Positions 1 to 7,206 of a DNA stretch of 8,446 nucleotides are shown piece after piece (positions within the stretch are counted from its first letter, which is position 1; each line of letters begins with the position of its first letter). The notes under the pieces were generated by a model that ran no database searches, had not been told where the DNA came from, and saw only the letters and a program-made list of their open reading frames with translations. The DNA is taken from positions 1 through 8,446 of the forward strand of contig RFLL01000123.1 of NCBI GenBank assembly GCA_003693905.1, in the 5' to 3' direction. The translations under genes were made by a program, and so were the position numbers. This DNA is from Alphaproteobacteria bacterium. GTDB taxonomy: Bacteria > Pseudomonadota > Alphaproteobacteria > Kiloniellales > J153.

Positions 1-3000
1 GGCTTCACCTACGACCTTGGCGACCGGATCGACGTCTTCGATGCCATCCTCGGCGTCTCCGCGGTGGACGAAAACGGTCAGGCGACGGCGCAGCTCGAGT
101 TCCACCTGTTCCAGCCGCTCGACCATCCCGATGCGGGCGAGGTCATGGACCTCGACAACATCCGCTTCGAGTTCCAGGTCACGGCCGTCGACGACGATGG
201 TGATCCCGTTACGCAGACGGTGTTCGTCGATGTCGACGATGACGGACCGCGGATTTTCGAGGCGCCGACGGCACTGGTCGACGAGGACGGCCTGTCCGGC
301 GGCCTGGCCGGGGGCGTTGGTGACGACGCGGTGCCGGACGTTGACGGCGACGGCAACGAGGCGACGACGAGCGGTAGTCTCAACTTCACGTTCGGGGCTG
401 ACGGGCCGGGCGGCGCGCTCGACTTCGCCGCTCTTGACGGCACGGTGGTGATGCGCACCGGCGACGACGGCGAGCAGATTCTGACCTCGCGCGGCGAGCA
501 GGTGATCTATTCCTGGGACGGTGCGACGATGACCCTGACCGGGTTGGTGCCGGGCGACGACAGCGGCGGCGAGGTCGGTGAAGGGGGCATCGGCGTCGAC
601 CGGGTGATCTTCGAGCTGACGATCACCGATGCGACCAGCGGCGCCTATACCTTCACCCTGCACGATGTCGTCGACCATCCGACCAGCGGAACCGAGGACA
701 ACGTCGTTCTCGACATTCCGTTCACGCTCACCGACGCCGACGGCGACAGTGCGACGGGCACGCTGTCGGTTTCGATCGACGACGACACGCCGACGATCGA
801 CGGCGGCGAGGGCGGCACCGACATGTTCGTGCAGGAATCGGACATCGTCGACGGGGCGTTTGCCTCGGTGACCTACGCTTTCGGAGCCGACGGGCCGGAT
901 CCGGTGACGCCGCTCAGCCTCGGCTTCGTGGGCGCGGTTGCGGTGGACGAGCTCGGCACCGAGGGCGGCGAGGTGCCGTGGGCGCTGACGACGCCTGCGG
1001 GTGATGCCATCGTGGTCAGCAACCTCGACGCGCTGAGCGTGGTTGGCAAGGTCGAGGGAACGGACATCGAGGTGTTTCGGGCCACGCTTGATGCGACGAC
1101 GGGCGAGATCACGTTCACGTTGTCGGGTCCGATCGCCCATCCCGACGCCGGCGAGACCGGGTTCCTGGACCGGGTGCGTCTCGACTTCGACGCCGCCGTG
1201 CGTGATGGCGACGGCGACACCGCCACCCGGCGCGTCACCGTCACCGTCGACGATGACGGACCGGTCGCCTTCGACGACATGGACATGGTGGTCGAGAACA
1301 GCGAGATCGGAACCTGGGGCAACGTGATCACCGGCGTCGATCCGGATCTCGATCCCGATGCGCAAGGCGTGCTGGCGGCCGACGACGCCGGGGCCGACGG
1401 CGTCGGCGTGATCCGCTCGCTCACGCACGATGGCGTCACCTTCACCCTGAACGAGGCCGGTGACGATGTCACGGCGAGCGATCCCGGTGCGCTCTATTCC
1501 TTCTCCGGCGGCATCCTGTTGGTGGAAACGGCACTGGGCGGCACGTTGTTCATCACTCTCACCGGTCCCGAAGTCGGGGAATACAACTACGTCCCGCCGA
1601 ATGACGTCGACAACAGCAACGGCGATCCGGTCGAAAACTTCACCTATGTTTTGGAAGACGGCGACGGCGACGGCGACGCGGCCACCCTGTCGATCACCGT
1701 CAAGAGTGACGATGAGCCAGTGTTCGTGGTCGGCAGTAACGAGAACGATGATGCCGATGCCGCCAATCTACCGGCCTTCCAGCATACGGTGCCGAATCCG
1801 CTGACGGGCAGCACCTTCGGTCCCGTCAACGGCCTGTCGGAGGACGATCTTCTGGTCGGCGATCCGGGCGGCGTACTGCAGGCGGCCTCGATCAACGTCG
1901 TCTATGTGCTCGACGTCTCGGGCAGCATGGGCAGCGCCGACGACCCGACCAGCAAGCTCAGCCTGGCCAAGAGTGCGTTGGAAAATCTGACCCTGCGCTT
2001 CAGCATGCTGGCCGAGAACGGAGCCGATGTGAAACTGCACATCATCCGTTTCCGGCGCACGGCCGAGGAAGTGGAGACGATCAACAACCTCGGTTCACCG
2101 GGCGCGCTGGCGGCGGCATTGCTGGCCATCGACGGCCTGTCGGGTGACGGGCTGGCCAGTGGCACCAACTATCAGGCCGCGCTCGACCTGACGCGCAATT
2201 TCCTCGGCGACACCACCAGCAATCCGCCGGCGGAGGTCAACACCGTCTACTTCCTGTCGGACGGGATCCCGAACCGTGGCGATACCGAGCAGGGCATTTC
2301 CGACTTCCAGGACTTCATCGACGATTACACCACCGACGGTGGCGTGATCGACCCGGGGGCACGGCTCGATGTCCATGCCTTCGGCATCGACGTCGGTGTC
2401 GATGCGCTGGCGGTGCTCGATCCGATCGACAACACGGTCAACCCGAACCCGGACGACGTGCCGGTCAGCGACGGCGGGCCGGGATACGACGGTGCCGAAC
2501 TCATCGACGATCCCAACGACATCTCCGCAACGCTGGATGCGACGTTCGAGCTGGCCTCGGTCGGCGAAGACGTGATCGTCGGCAGCGACGGTGATGACAT
2601 CATCTACGGTGATGTGCCCAACACCGACCAGTTGGCCGAGGATCAGGGGCTCAACATGCTCGACGGTTCGGGCTGGGACGTGTTCGAGGCGCTGGAAAGC
2701 GGCGACAGCGCGGTATCACCCGACTGGGATCGCACCGATACCATCAACTACCTCAGCGATCCGCTGAACTTCGCGGAACTGACCGCGGGCGATCGCGGCG
2801 AGGCCGATCTGATCGACGGTGGTGGCGGCGACGACATCATCTTCGGCCAAGGTGGCGACGACACGATCATCGGCGGCACCGGCGCCGACGAGCTGTGGGG
2901 CGGGGCCGGGGCCGACATCTATGTCTACGAGCCGGGCGACGGCGGTAGCACGATCGCCGAAGCCGACGTCATCCACGATTTCGACGATGGCGTCGATCTG

Positions 3001-3165
3001 ATCGGATTGGGAGGCGGCCTGACCTCGGCCGACATCACGATCGGTGACGACGGCTCCGGCAACGCGGTGATCAGCACGACCAGCGGCGAAGTGCTGGCGG
3101 TCCTCATCGGCGTTTCCCCGGCCGACATCACCGACGACGATCTGACGCCGGCGCCGATCGTCTAG
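1..3165 (+). CDS. Giant type I-secreted RTX adhesin, LapA-like, C-terminal part (5' end outside window)
   Basis: Frame 1 is open from the first base to a TAG at 3163-3165, giving 1054 codons with no start in view, so this is the C-terminal part of a larger protein. It probably mediates surface attachment and biofilm formation. Domains in order (window codons): end of one repeat (1-85), two T1SS-143-like repeats (86-266 and 267-423), a different beta-rich Ig/cadherin-like module (424-575), a linker, a von Willebrand A domain (about 631-860) with complete MIDAS residues (DVSGS at 638-642, T722, D754), an isolated RTX-like motif (near 861-870), four RTX nonapeptides (940-975), and a C-terminal region with VIHDF and an acidic tail, typical of an uncleaved type I secretion signal. 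It is very rich in Asp and Gly, as expected for a calcium-binding extracellular protein. The fusion protein and LapG-type protease encoded at the other end of the window are its probable exporter and processing enzyme. The N-terminal retention module and LapG cleavage site should lie upstream of the window. Confidence 0.9.
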   Translation, partial: GFTYDLGDRIDVFDAILGVSAVDENGQATAQLEFHLFQPLDHPDAGEVMDLDNIRFEFQVTAVDDDGDPVTQTVFVDVDDDGPRIFEAPTALVDEDGLSGGLAGGVGDDAVPDVDGDGNEATTSGSLNFTFGADGPGGALDFAALDGTVVMRTGDDGEQILTSRGEQVIYSWDGATMTLTGLVPGDDSGGEVGEGGIGVDRVIFELTITDATSGAYTFTLHDVVDHPTSGTEDNVVLDIPFTLTDADGDSATGTLSVSIDDDTPTIDGGEGGTDMFVQESDIVDGAFASVTYAFGADGPDPVTPLSLGFVGAVAVDELGTEGGEVPWALTTPAGDAIVVSNLDALSVVGKVEGTDIEVFRATLDATTGEITFTLSGPIAHPDAGETGFLDRVRLDFDAAVRDGDGDTATRRVTVTVDDDGPVAFDDMDMVVENSEIGTWGNVITGVDPDLDPDAQGVLAADDAGADGVGVIRSLTHDGVTFTLNEAGDDVTASDPGALYSFSGGILLVETALGGTLFITLTGPEVGEYNYVPPNDVDNSNGDPVENFTYVLEDGDGDGDAATLSITVKSDDEPVFVVGSNENDDADAANLPAFQHTVPNPLTGSTFGPVNGLSEDDLLVGDPGGVLQAASINVVYVLDVSGSMGSADDPTSKLSLAKSALENLTLRFSMLAENGADVKLHIIRFRRTAEEVETINNLGSPGALAAALLAIDGLSGDGLASGTNYQAALDLTRNFLGDTTSNPPAEVNTVYFLSDGIPNRGDTEQGISDFQDFIDDYTTDGGVIDPGARLDVHAFGIDVGVDALAVLDPIDNTVNPNPDDVPVSDGGPGYDGAELIDDPNDISATLDATFELASVGEDVIVGSDGDDIIYGDVPNTDQLAEDQGLNMLDGSGWDVFEALESGDSAVSPDWDRTDTINYLSDPLNFAELTAGDRGEADLIDGGGGDDIIFGQGGDDTIIGGTGADELWGGAGADIYVYEPGDGGSTIAEADVIHDFDDGVDLIGLGGGLTSADITIGDDGSGNAVISTTSGEVLAVLIGVSPADITDDDLTPAPIV
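256..1269 (+). repeat. Two divergent T1SS-143-type repeat units in the adhesin
   Basis: Two consecutive protein-level repeats (256-798 and 799-1269), preceded by the end of a third (1-255). Each starts near an E(D/S) element, carries FGADGP, has a DHP or AHPDAG motif near the middle or end, and closes with D(G/A)DGD followed by V(S/T)(I/V)DDD(G/T)P. They belong to the extender repeats of large type I-secreted adhesins. The repeats are visible only in the protein; the DNA has diverged, so recent tandem duplication is unlikely. Confidence 0.75.
1891..2575 (+). other. von Willebrand factor A domain within the adhesin
   Basis: The segment begins INVVYVLDVSGSMG, the first beta strand followed by a MIDAS DxSxS loop. 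It continues with SGTNYQAALDL (MIDAS Thr, codon 722) and FLSDGIPNRGD (MIDAS Asp, codon 754). All metal-coordinating positions are kept, so metal-dependent ligand binding is plausible. A VWA domain just before the RTX block is a known arrangement in LapA-type adhesins. The C-terminal boundary is approximate. Confidence 0.85.
2818..2928 (+). repeat. RTX calcium-binding nonapeptide repeats
   Basis: Four consecutive nine-residue units read GGGGDDIIF, GQGGDDTII, GGTGADELW and GGAGADIYV, matching the GGxGxDxUx consensus. They would form a calcium-bound beta roll outside the cell and help folding after export. A further isolated motif, GSDGDDIIYGD, lies at about 2581-2613. Confidence 0.9.
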
Positions 3166-3176
3166 ACATTCGCATT

Positions 3177-3197
3177 CGAACCGGATATCTCGGTTCG
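3177..3197 (+). other. Small hairpin just after the adhesin stop codon
   Basis: A perfect 7-bp stem (CGAACCG at 3177-3183 pairing with CGGTTCG at 3191-3197) encloses a 7-nt loop. It starts 11 nt after the stop and is followed directly by the terminator hairpin. It has no T-tract of its own, so it may protect the mRNA 3' end or assist termination; that role is inferred. Confidence 0.45.
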
Positions 3198-3198
3198 G

Positions 3199-3229
3199 CG
3201 GGGGGCGCAGGTAGCGTCCCCCGTTTTTT
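3199..3229 (+). terminator. Rho-independent terminator of the adhesin gene
   Basis: A 10-bp GC-rich stem with one G-U wobble (3199-3208 pairing with 3214-3223) and a 5-nt loop AGGTA is followed at once by six T residues (3224-3229). It starts 33 nt after the adhesin stop. This is a textbook intrinsic terminator on the plus strand. The minus strand lacks a T-tract, so it appears unidirectional. Confidence 0.9.
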
Positions 3230-3401
3230 CGTGCCGGGCCCCGACGTCATGTCCGGATGGAGATCCGCTCCCTCGGCCCGCGGTCTTCGTGCGACGGTGT
3301 GTCATTTTCGTGTCTTGGGCTCCGGTTCCACGGATTTTCTTTACAAGTAGCGGTGCATCGTAGTCTGGTCTTGCTACCGGATTGCTTACCGGTCGGATGG
3401 G

Positions 3402-3872
3402 ATGAATCGAAGCGGAAGAGACCGATATTCGGCGCACGTCCGGCGGTGCGCGGTTGGACGCGCTGCCATGTGGATCGTACTGGTTGTGGCAGGCGTGTCG
3501 ATTGCGCCGGTCGCGGCACGTGATGTGCGCGCCGATCCGTCATCCACGGCGCCCGCGGCCACCGAACCGGTCAAGTCGGCCGCATCGTCATGGATCGACC
3601 GCTTCATCCTGCGCTGGCCCCATTCCGATGCGGCCATCATCGAGGCTGCCGGGACGCCCGCGCCGCCGGTACCGAACGTGTCTGCCGGTGGTGAGCGATC
3701 TGCGCGTCATGTCATTCCCGGCTCCCAGGAAGCGGCCGTGCCCCGGGTCTGGTCTCCGGCGTTGTCCCGCGAAGGCAGTCATTCGTTGTCCGAGGCGTTG
3801 CGGGACATAGCTTGGCGCCGCGCCACGGCGGCGCGCCTGCGCGCTCTGCCGCGACCCTGGCCCGGGCTGTAA
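3402..3872 (+). CDS. Small probable exported protein of unknown function
   Basis: A 156-codon ORF that I do not recognise. Codon third positions are mostly G or C, as in the neighbouring genes, which supports real coding. The N-terminus has a basic region (residues 1-22, several Arg) and a hydrophobic stretch (about 23-38) ending in small residues, resembling a Sec signal peptide with cleavage near VAA (37-39) or VRA (42-44). The remaining ~110 residues are rich in Ala, Pro, Ser and Arg, with a short amphipathic segment around SSWIDRFILRW (62-72) and an Arg-rich C-terminus. The ATG at 3468 is an alternative start, but it would lose the basic n-region. No strong Shine-Dalgarno precedes either start. 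It lies downstream of the adhesin terminator and converges on the serine protease gene, with 8 bp between the stops. A spurious ORF remains possible. Confidence 0.5.
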   Translation: MNRSGRDRYSAHVRRCAVGRAAMWIVLVVAGVSIAPVAARDVRADPSSTAPAATEPVKSAASSWIDRFILRWPHSDAAIIEAAGTPAPPVPNVSAGGERSARHVIPGSQEAAVPRVWSPALSREGSHSLSEALRDIAWRRATAARLRALPRPWPGL

Positions 3873-3880
3873 CGTCCGTC

Positions 3881-5002
3881 CTATCTGGATACGGGAGGGA
3901 GCGCAGGCAGAGCCGCGATCAGACGGCCGAGCAGGGCCATCGACGGGCGTCCGGTGACCGGCAGGCCGACCTTGGCTTCGAAGGCGGCGATGGCCTCGGT
4001 CTGGTTCGCTGTTCCCGCCGGGGCCGGCAGGCGCCCGAGGCGGGCCAGCAGTTGCATCACGGTGTGTGCCGGGCGACGTCGGGCGGGGCTGCCGTCTGCC
4101 GGGGGCCGGCCGTCGTCCCAGACGGCCCCGGCCCGGCGCAGGATCGGCGCGGCTTCGGCGTCGGCGCTCCCGGGCCCGAGCGTGGCCAGCAGAAGAGCCC
4201 CGGCCGCGTTGCGGCTGCCGTGCCGGACGTCGATCACGTGCATGCCGATGACGCCCAGTGCTCCCTCGCGCGAGAGGACCAGCAGCGGCGAGCCCGAATC
4301 GCCCTTGGCGACGTCGCAGTCATGAACGATACCGCGGCCCTTCGCGAAACGGCCGATCACAGTGCAGCCGATCCCGAGAGACATGATGTGCGTCCAGCCT
4401 CGACGGTAGCCGGCCTGCAGCAGGCTGGCGCGCCCGGTGCGTATCTCGCTCAGCAGGGCCGCGTCGAGGCGGCGCAGGCCGAGCCAGCCCGCATCGCGGC
4501 CGAGCGGTCGTGTCAGGGTCAGCACGGCCCAGTCGGCGGTCGCATCTGCACGCGAAGGCGCCGCCCGCGGGTCGAAGCGGGACGAACGGACATAGTCGGC
4601 CACCGGGGCGTGGAGGATCGCCCGGTCGCGTTGATAGCCGGCCACGAAATGCAGTTCGATCGCCCCGCGCCAGCGCCCGGCGCGGCGGTCGTAGAGACAG
4701 TGGGCCGCCGTAAGCACGCTGCGCGGGCCGATCAGGAACCCGGTACAGTGGCCGCGCCCGCCGACGTTGACGCGACCGATTGCGCTCCACGGGTATTCCA
4801 TCGCATCGACCTCGATGCGTCCGGTCATCTCTGTGAGGTCGGGGACGACCGGCGCGTCGCCACGATCGCCGGGGGTCCCGGGGCGTGCAGGCGTTGCCGG
4901 GAGGAGGACCAGCATCAGCACGGTGAGAAGTGCCGGAACCGGAAATCGCGGTCCGGGAAGGGGCGCACGGAGTGGACGGGGCATGAAGCCCTGATAGCGC
5001 AT
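3881..5002 (-). CDS. Exported trypsin-like serine protease with C-terminal peptidoglycan-binding-like domain
   Basis: 373 residues. A hydrophobic segment at about 20-36 after a basic N-terminus suggests a signal peptide or anchor. The S1 (chymotrypsin-fold) domain spans roughly 60-290 with the full triad: H101 in TAAHC, D157 in ADWAVLTL and S236 in GDSGSP. Cys86/Cys102 and Cys213/Cys229 are probable disulfide pairs, fitting a periplasmic or extracellular location. Asp230, six residues before the catalytic Ser, is at the usual S1-pocket position, but specificity cannot be assigned. Residues about 311-365 resemble a PG_binding_1 repeat (AIAAFEAKVGLPVTG followed by a LLGRL helix), suggesting tethering to the cell wall. 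The gene begins 30 nt after the HD-GYP stop, so it is probably the third gene of the lapG operon. Start choice is uncertain: the ATG at 5002 has GGAG only 2 nt upstream, while Met7 (4984) has AGGG at 4-nt spacing. The substrate is unknown; the adhesin, LapG or another envelope protein are possibilities. Confidence 0.85.
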   Translation of the reverse strand: MRYQGFMPRPLRAPLPGPRFPVPALLTVLMLVLLPATPARPGTPGDRGDAPVVPDLTEMTGRIEVDAMEYPWSAIGRVNVGGRGHCTGFLIGPRSVLTAAHCLYDRRAGRWRGAIELHFVAGYQRDRAILHAPVADYVRSSRFDPRAAPSRADATADWAVLTLTRPLGRDAGWLGLRRLDAALLSEIRTGRASLLQAGYRRGWTHIMSLGIGCTVIGRFAKGRGIVHDCDVAKGDSGSPLLVLSREGALGVIGMHVIDVRHGSRNAAGALLLATLGPGSADAEAAPILRRAGAVWDDGRPPADGSPARRRPAHTVMQLLARLGRLPAPAGTANQTEAIAAFEAKVGLPVTGRPSMALLGRLIAALPALPPVSR

Positions 5003-5032
5003 ATCTCCGGGCGAATCGAGGCGGGCGAAACC

Positions 5033-7195
5033 TCAGGCCACGCCCAGGTCGGCCATCAGTTTCTCTCCGGTGACCGATCCGACGACGGCGCGCAGGGCCG
5101 CGACCACCTGTGGGTCATAGCGATCGACATTGTCTTCGAGAATCCGCAGCGCCTCCTCCGGTGCGATACCCTGACGATATGAACGCGGTTCGACCCGGGC
5201 GCAGAACCAGTCGCAGACTCCGAGGATGCGTGCCCCGAGCGGAATCGCCGACCCGCGCAGGCCGCGCGGATAGCCGCTGCCGTCAAGGCGCTCATGCATG
5301 GCCTCGATGGTTGCCAGCACCGGCAGATCGAAGTCGATCTCGCGTACGATGGCAATGGCGTGTTCGATGTGGCGCTGCATGGTCTTGATCTCGGTCCCGG
5401 TCAGGCGCTCCGGTTTGGCCAGAATCTCGCGCGGCACGCCGAGCTTGCCGATCTGGGACAGGTTGGCCGCGATCTCGACGGTGGCGACATCCTCGGCGCC
5501 GGCGCCCAGACGTTCGGCCACCGCCGCGGCGAAGCCGGCAACCCGGCGGGAATGGCCGGCCAGATAAGGATCGCGCAGTTCGACGGCGCGGACCAGGGCG
5601 GCGACCATCTGTCGCTGGGCGCGCTCACGCCGTTCCTGCTCTTCGATCAGGTCGGTGATGTCGCGTGTCACCGAGACGATCCCGGCGATCGATTCGGTAT
5701 CGTTGCGGAACGGGATCCGGGTGATCTGAAGATGATGCAGGCGGCCGTCGAGATAGATGCGTTCGTGCGTCGTGACCGCGGCGTCGGCGGCCAGGGCCCG
5801 GCGTTCGGCGTGTTTGAGGCGGTCGGCCGTGCCGCGCCCGAAAATCGCTGCATCATCAAGGCCGACGATCTGGTCGACCGGGCGTCCCACGGCGCGGGCG
5901 AAGGCCGGATTGACGTAGCGGTAGGTGCCGCTCAGGTCCTTCAGGCCGATATGATCGGTGATGGTGGCGTTGATGCTGTCGAGGAGGCGCTTCTGCGCCT
6001 CGATTCGCGCCGCCAGGGTGCGATACTGGGCCGCCATGGCGGCGTTGTGATCATTGGCCAGCCGCCACCAGAAAGCGCCGAATGCCGCCGCCACCGCCAG
6101 CACGACGAGCACCGCGATGCTGCCGGCGGCGATTGCGAACGTCACGATCGGGCGTCGGGCGGCCGTGGCCTCTATTTCCTGCACCATCCACCAGTTCGCG
6201 CCCCGGTTCGCGGCCCCGACCGCGGCCCCGGCGGAATAGACGGTAACGCCGTCGCCGATGCCGCTTCGGGCGGCAAACGGCAGGCGGCTGCCTTCCGCGG
6301 GAAGCGTGATGCCGGCAACCGGGCGCAGCGGCGGCGCCAGGCCCGGGGCCACCTGTTGCACTTCGTCGTCGACCCGCTGCAACAGGCGCAGGCGCTCGCC
6401 CGGCTGCGACAGCGGCGGTGGGCGCAGGATCTCCGCCAAGCGCTCGGAGACCGGAACCGACAGCAGCGCCACGCCGACCGGCGTGTCGGCCTCGGTTCCG
6501 CGCTGGGCCGGAAACACGGGGGCGAAGATGTCGAGAACGAGCCCCGTCTCGCCGCCCCGCAAGGGGCCGTATTCCAGCGTGCCGTGATCCAGAACGCGGG
6601 CCGCGATGGCCCGCTGGGCGGGCGTCAGCTCCGGCGCCCCGCCGGTGGCGACATAGGCGACGCCGTCGCGATTGATGAGATAGCCGGCAAGGAACCCTTC
6701 CGCCTTGGCGAAGTCGGTCAGTACCTGGGCCATGAAGGGGATCTGCGCGCTCAACGGCACGTCCAGCGTCTTGTCGGTGCGCCGGTCCGGAGCCGTGGAC
6801 GGGCGCTCGGCGCCGGCGGCAAGGTCGGCGATGTCGCCACGGGCGAGGTCGATCTCAGTTGCGAACAGACGGAACATCTCGCTGCCGACCACGCGATCGA
6901 CCGGCCGCGTCAAACCCTCCAGCCACGCCGTCAGGACCTCGGCACGCCCGGTGGCAAGGACGTCCAGCCGCCGCGCCAGCTCGGCCATCACCTCGGCGCG
7001 TTTGTGGACGATGGCAACGGCCGGGACGGCCACCGCCAGTGCAACGACGACCAGCGCCAGCCACGCCCAGCGTCGATCTGGCCGGCGCTTGGGCGCGGCC
7101 GCGGGATCGTCGATGTGTTCGTCCGCGGGCACGGCCTCGATCAGGCGAGTCGCGATTTGCGTGGTCGCGTCGTCGTCAGCCACCGACGAGGTCAT
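5033..7195 (-). CDS. Membrane sensor with periplasmic (Cache-like), PAS and degenerate HD-GYP domains
   Basis: 720 residues from the ATG at 7195. Order: short cytoplasmic N-terminus, TM1 (about 43-63), periplasmic region (64-350, double-Cache-like, ending with W335-W336 before TM2), TM2 (350-376), PAS (about 401-516), a charged helical linker, then HD-GYP (about 524-714). HD-GYP domains normally hydrolyse c-di-GMP using a metal centre. Retained here are H548 in GHSRRV, K584 in IGK, H609, H634, the GYP motif in DGSGYPRGL, and D662. Lost are the signature HD dyad, which reads S580-Q581 in ANLSQIGKLGVP, and the first His of HHE (M633); C665 replaces a usual Asp. It may therefore bind c-di-GMP without cleaving it, or use altered chemistry. 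I recall related LSQIGK-type proteins in Rhodospirillales but cannot verify this. The start overlaps the lapG stop, pointing to coupled production with LapG, where LapD would be expected in model systems. An upstream TTG (7198) is a weaker start because it lies too close to the Shine-Dalgarno. Confidence 0.88.
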   Translation of the reverse strand: MTSSVADDDATTQIATRLIEAVPADEHIDDPAAAPKRRPDRRWAWLALVVVALAVAVPAVAIVHKRAEVMAELARRLDVLATGRAEVLTAWLEGLTRPVDRVVGSEMFRLFATEIDLARGDIADLAAGAERPSTAPDRRTDKTLDVPLSAQIPFMAQVLTDFAKAEGFLAGYLINRDGVAYVATGGAPELTPAQRAIAARVLDHGTLEYGPLRGGETGLVLDIFAPVFPAQRGTEADTPVGVALLSVPVSERLAEILRPPPLSQPGERLRLLQRVDDEVQQVAPGLAPPLRPVAGITLPAEGSRLPFAARSGIGDGVTVYSAGAAVGAANRGANWWMVQEIEATAARRPIVTFAIAAGSIAVLVVLAVAAAFGAFWWRLANDHNAAMAAQYRTLAARIEAQKRLLDSINATITDHIGLKDLSGTYRYVNPAFARAVGRPVDQIVGLDDAAIFGRGTADRLKHAERRALAADAAVTTHERIYLDGRLHHLQITRIPFRNDTESIAGIVSVTRDITDLIEEQERRERAQRQMVAALVRAVELRDPYLAGHSRRVAGFAAAVAERLGAGAEDVATVEIAANLSQIGKLGVPREILAKPERLTGTEIKTMQRHIEHAIAIVREIDFDLPVLATIEAMHERLDGSGYPRGLRGSAIPLGARILGVCDWFCARVEPRSYRQGIAPEEALRILEDNVDRYDPQVVAALRAVVGSVTGEKLMADLGVA

Positions 7196-7206
7196 CAATT
7201 GCTCCT
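7193..7206 (-). promoter_or_regulatory. TGATG stop-start overlap with Shine-Dalgarno (lapG-like to HD-GYP gene)
   Basis: On the minus strand AGGAG (7206-7202) lies 6 nt before ATG (7195-7193). The lapG-like stop TGA (7197-7195) shares its A with this ATG. The strong Shine-Dalgarno inside the lapG end, together with the overlap, fixes the start and indicates translational coupling of the two proteins. Confidence 0.85.

Noticed and set aside
1656..1680. Short tandem GACGGC hexanucleotide run
   Set aside because: It encodes an Asp-Gly run in an Asp/Gly-rich adhesin. It is only a few copies long and in frame, so it is explained by protein composition rather than a contingency repeat.
3340..3366. 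Possible promoter for the small plus-strand gene (TTTACA at 3340-3345, TAGTCT at 3361-3366)
   Set aside because: The spacing is only 15 nt and the -10 match is weak, so it cannot be told from chance.
3247..3543. Short ORFs on both strands in the gap after the adhesin terminator
   Set aside because: They overlap each other, have Arg/Ser/Pro-rich random-looking products, lack ribosome binding sites and match no family.
3876..3894. Imperfect hairpin spanning the convergent stop codons
   Set aside because: The stem is short, with a 2-nt bulge and no T-tract on either strand, so it is not a supported terminator.
3812..5182. A 456-codon plus-strand ORF antisense to the serine protease gene
   Set aside because: It overlaps the stop region of the small exported protein and is fully antisense to an S1 protease with an intact triad. 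Its composition is that of a shadow ORF.
7196..7198. TTG as the start of the HD-GYP gene
   Set aside because: It would sit only 3 nt after AGGAG, while the adjacent ATG has the usual 6-nt spacing.
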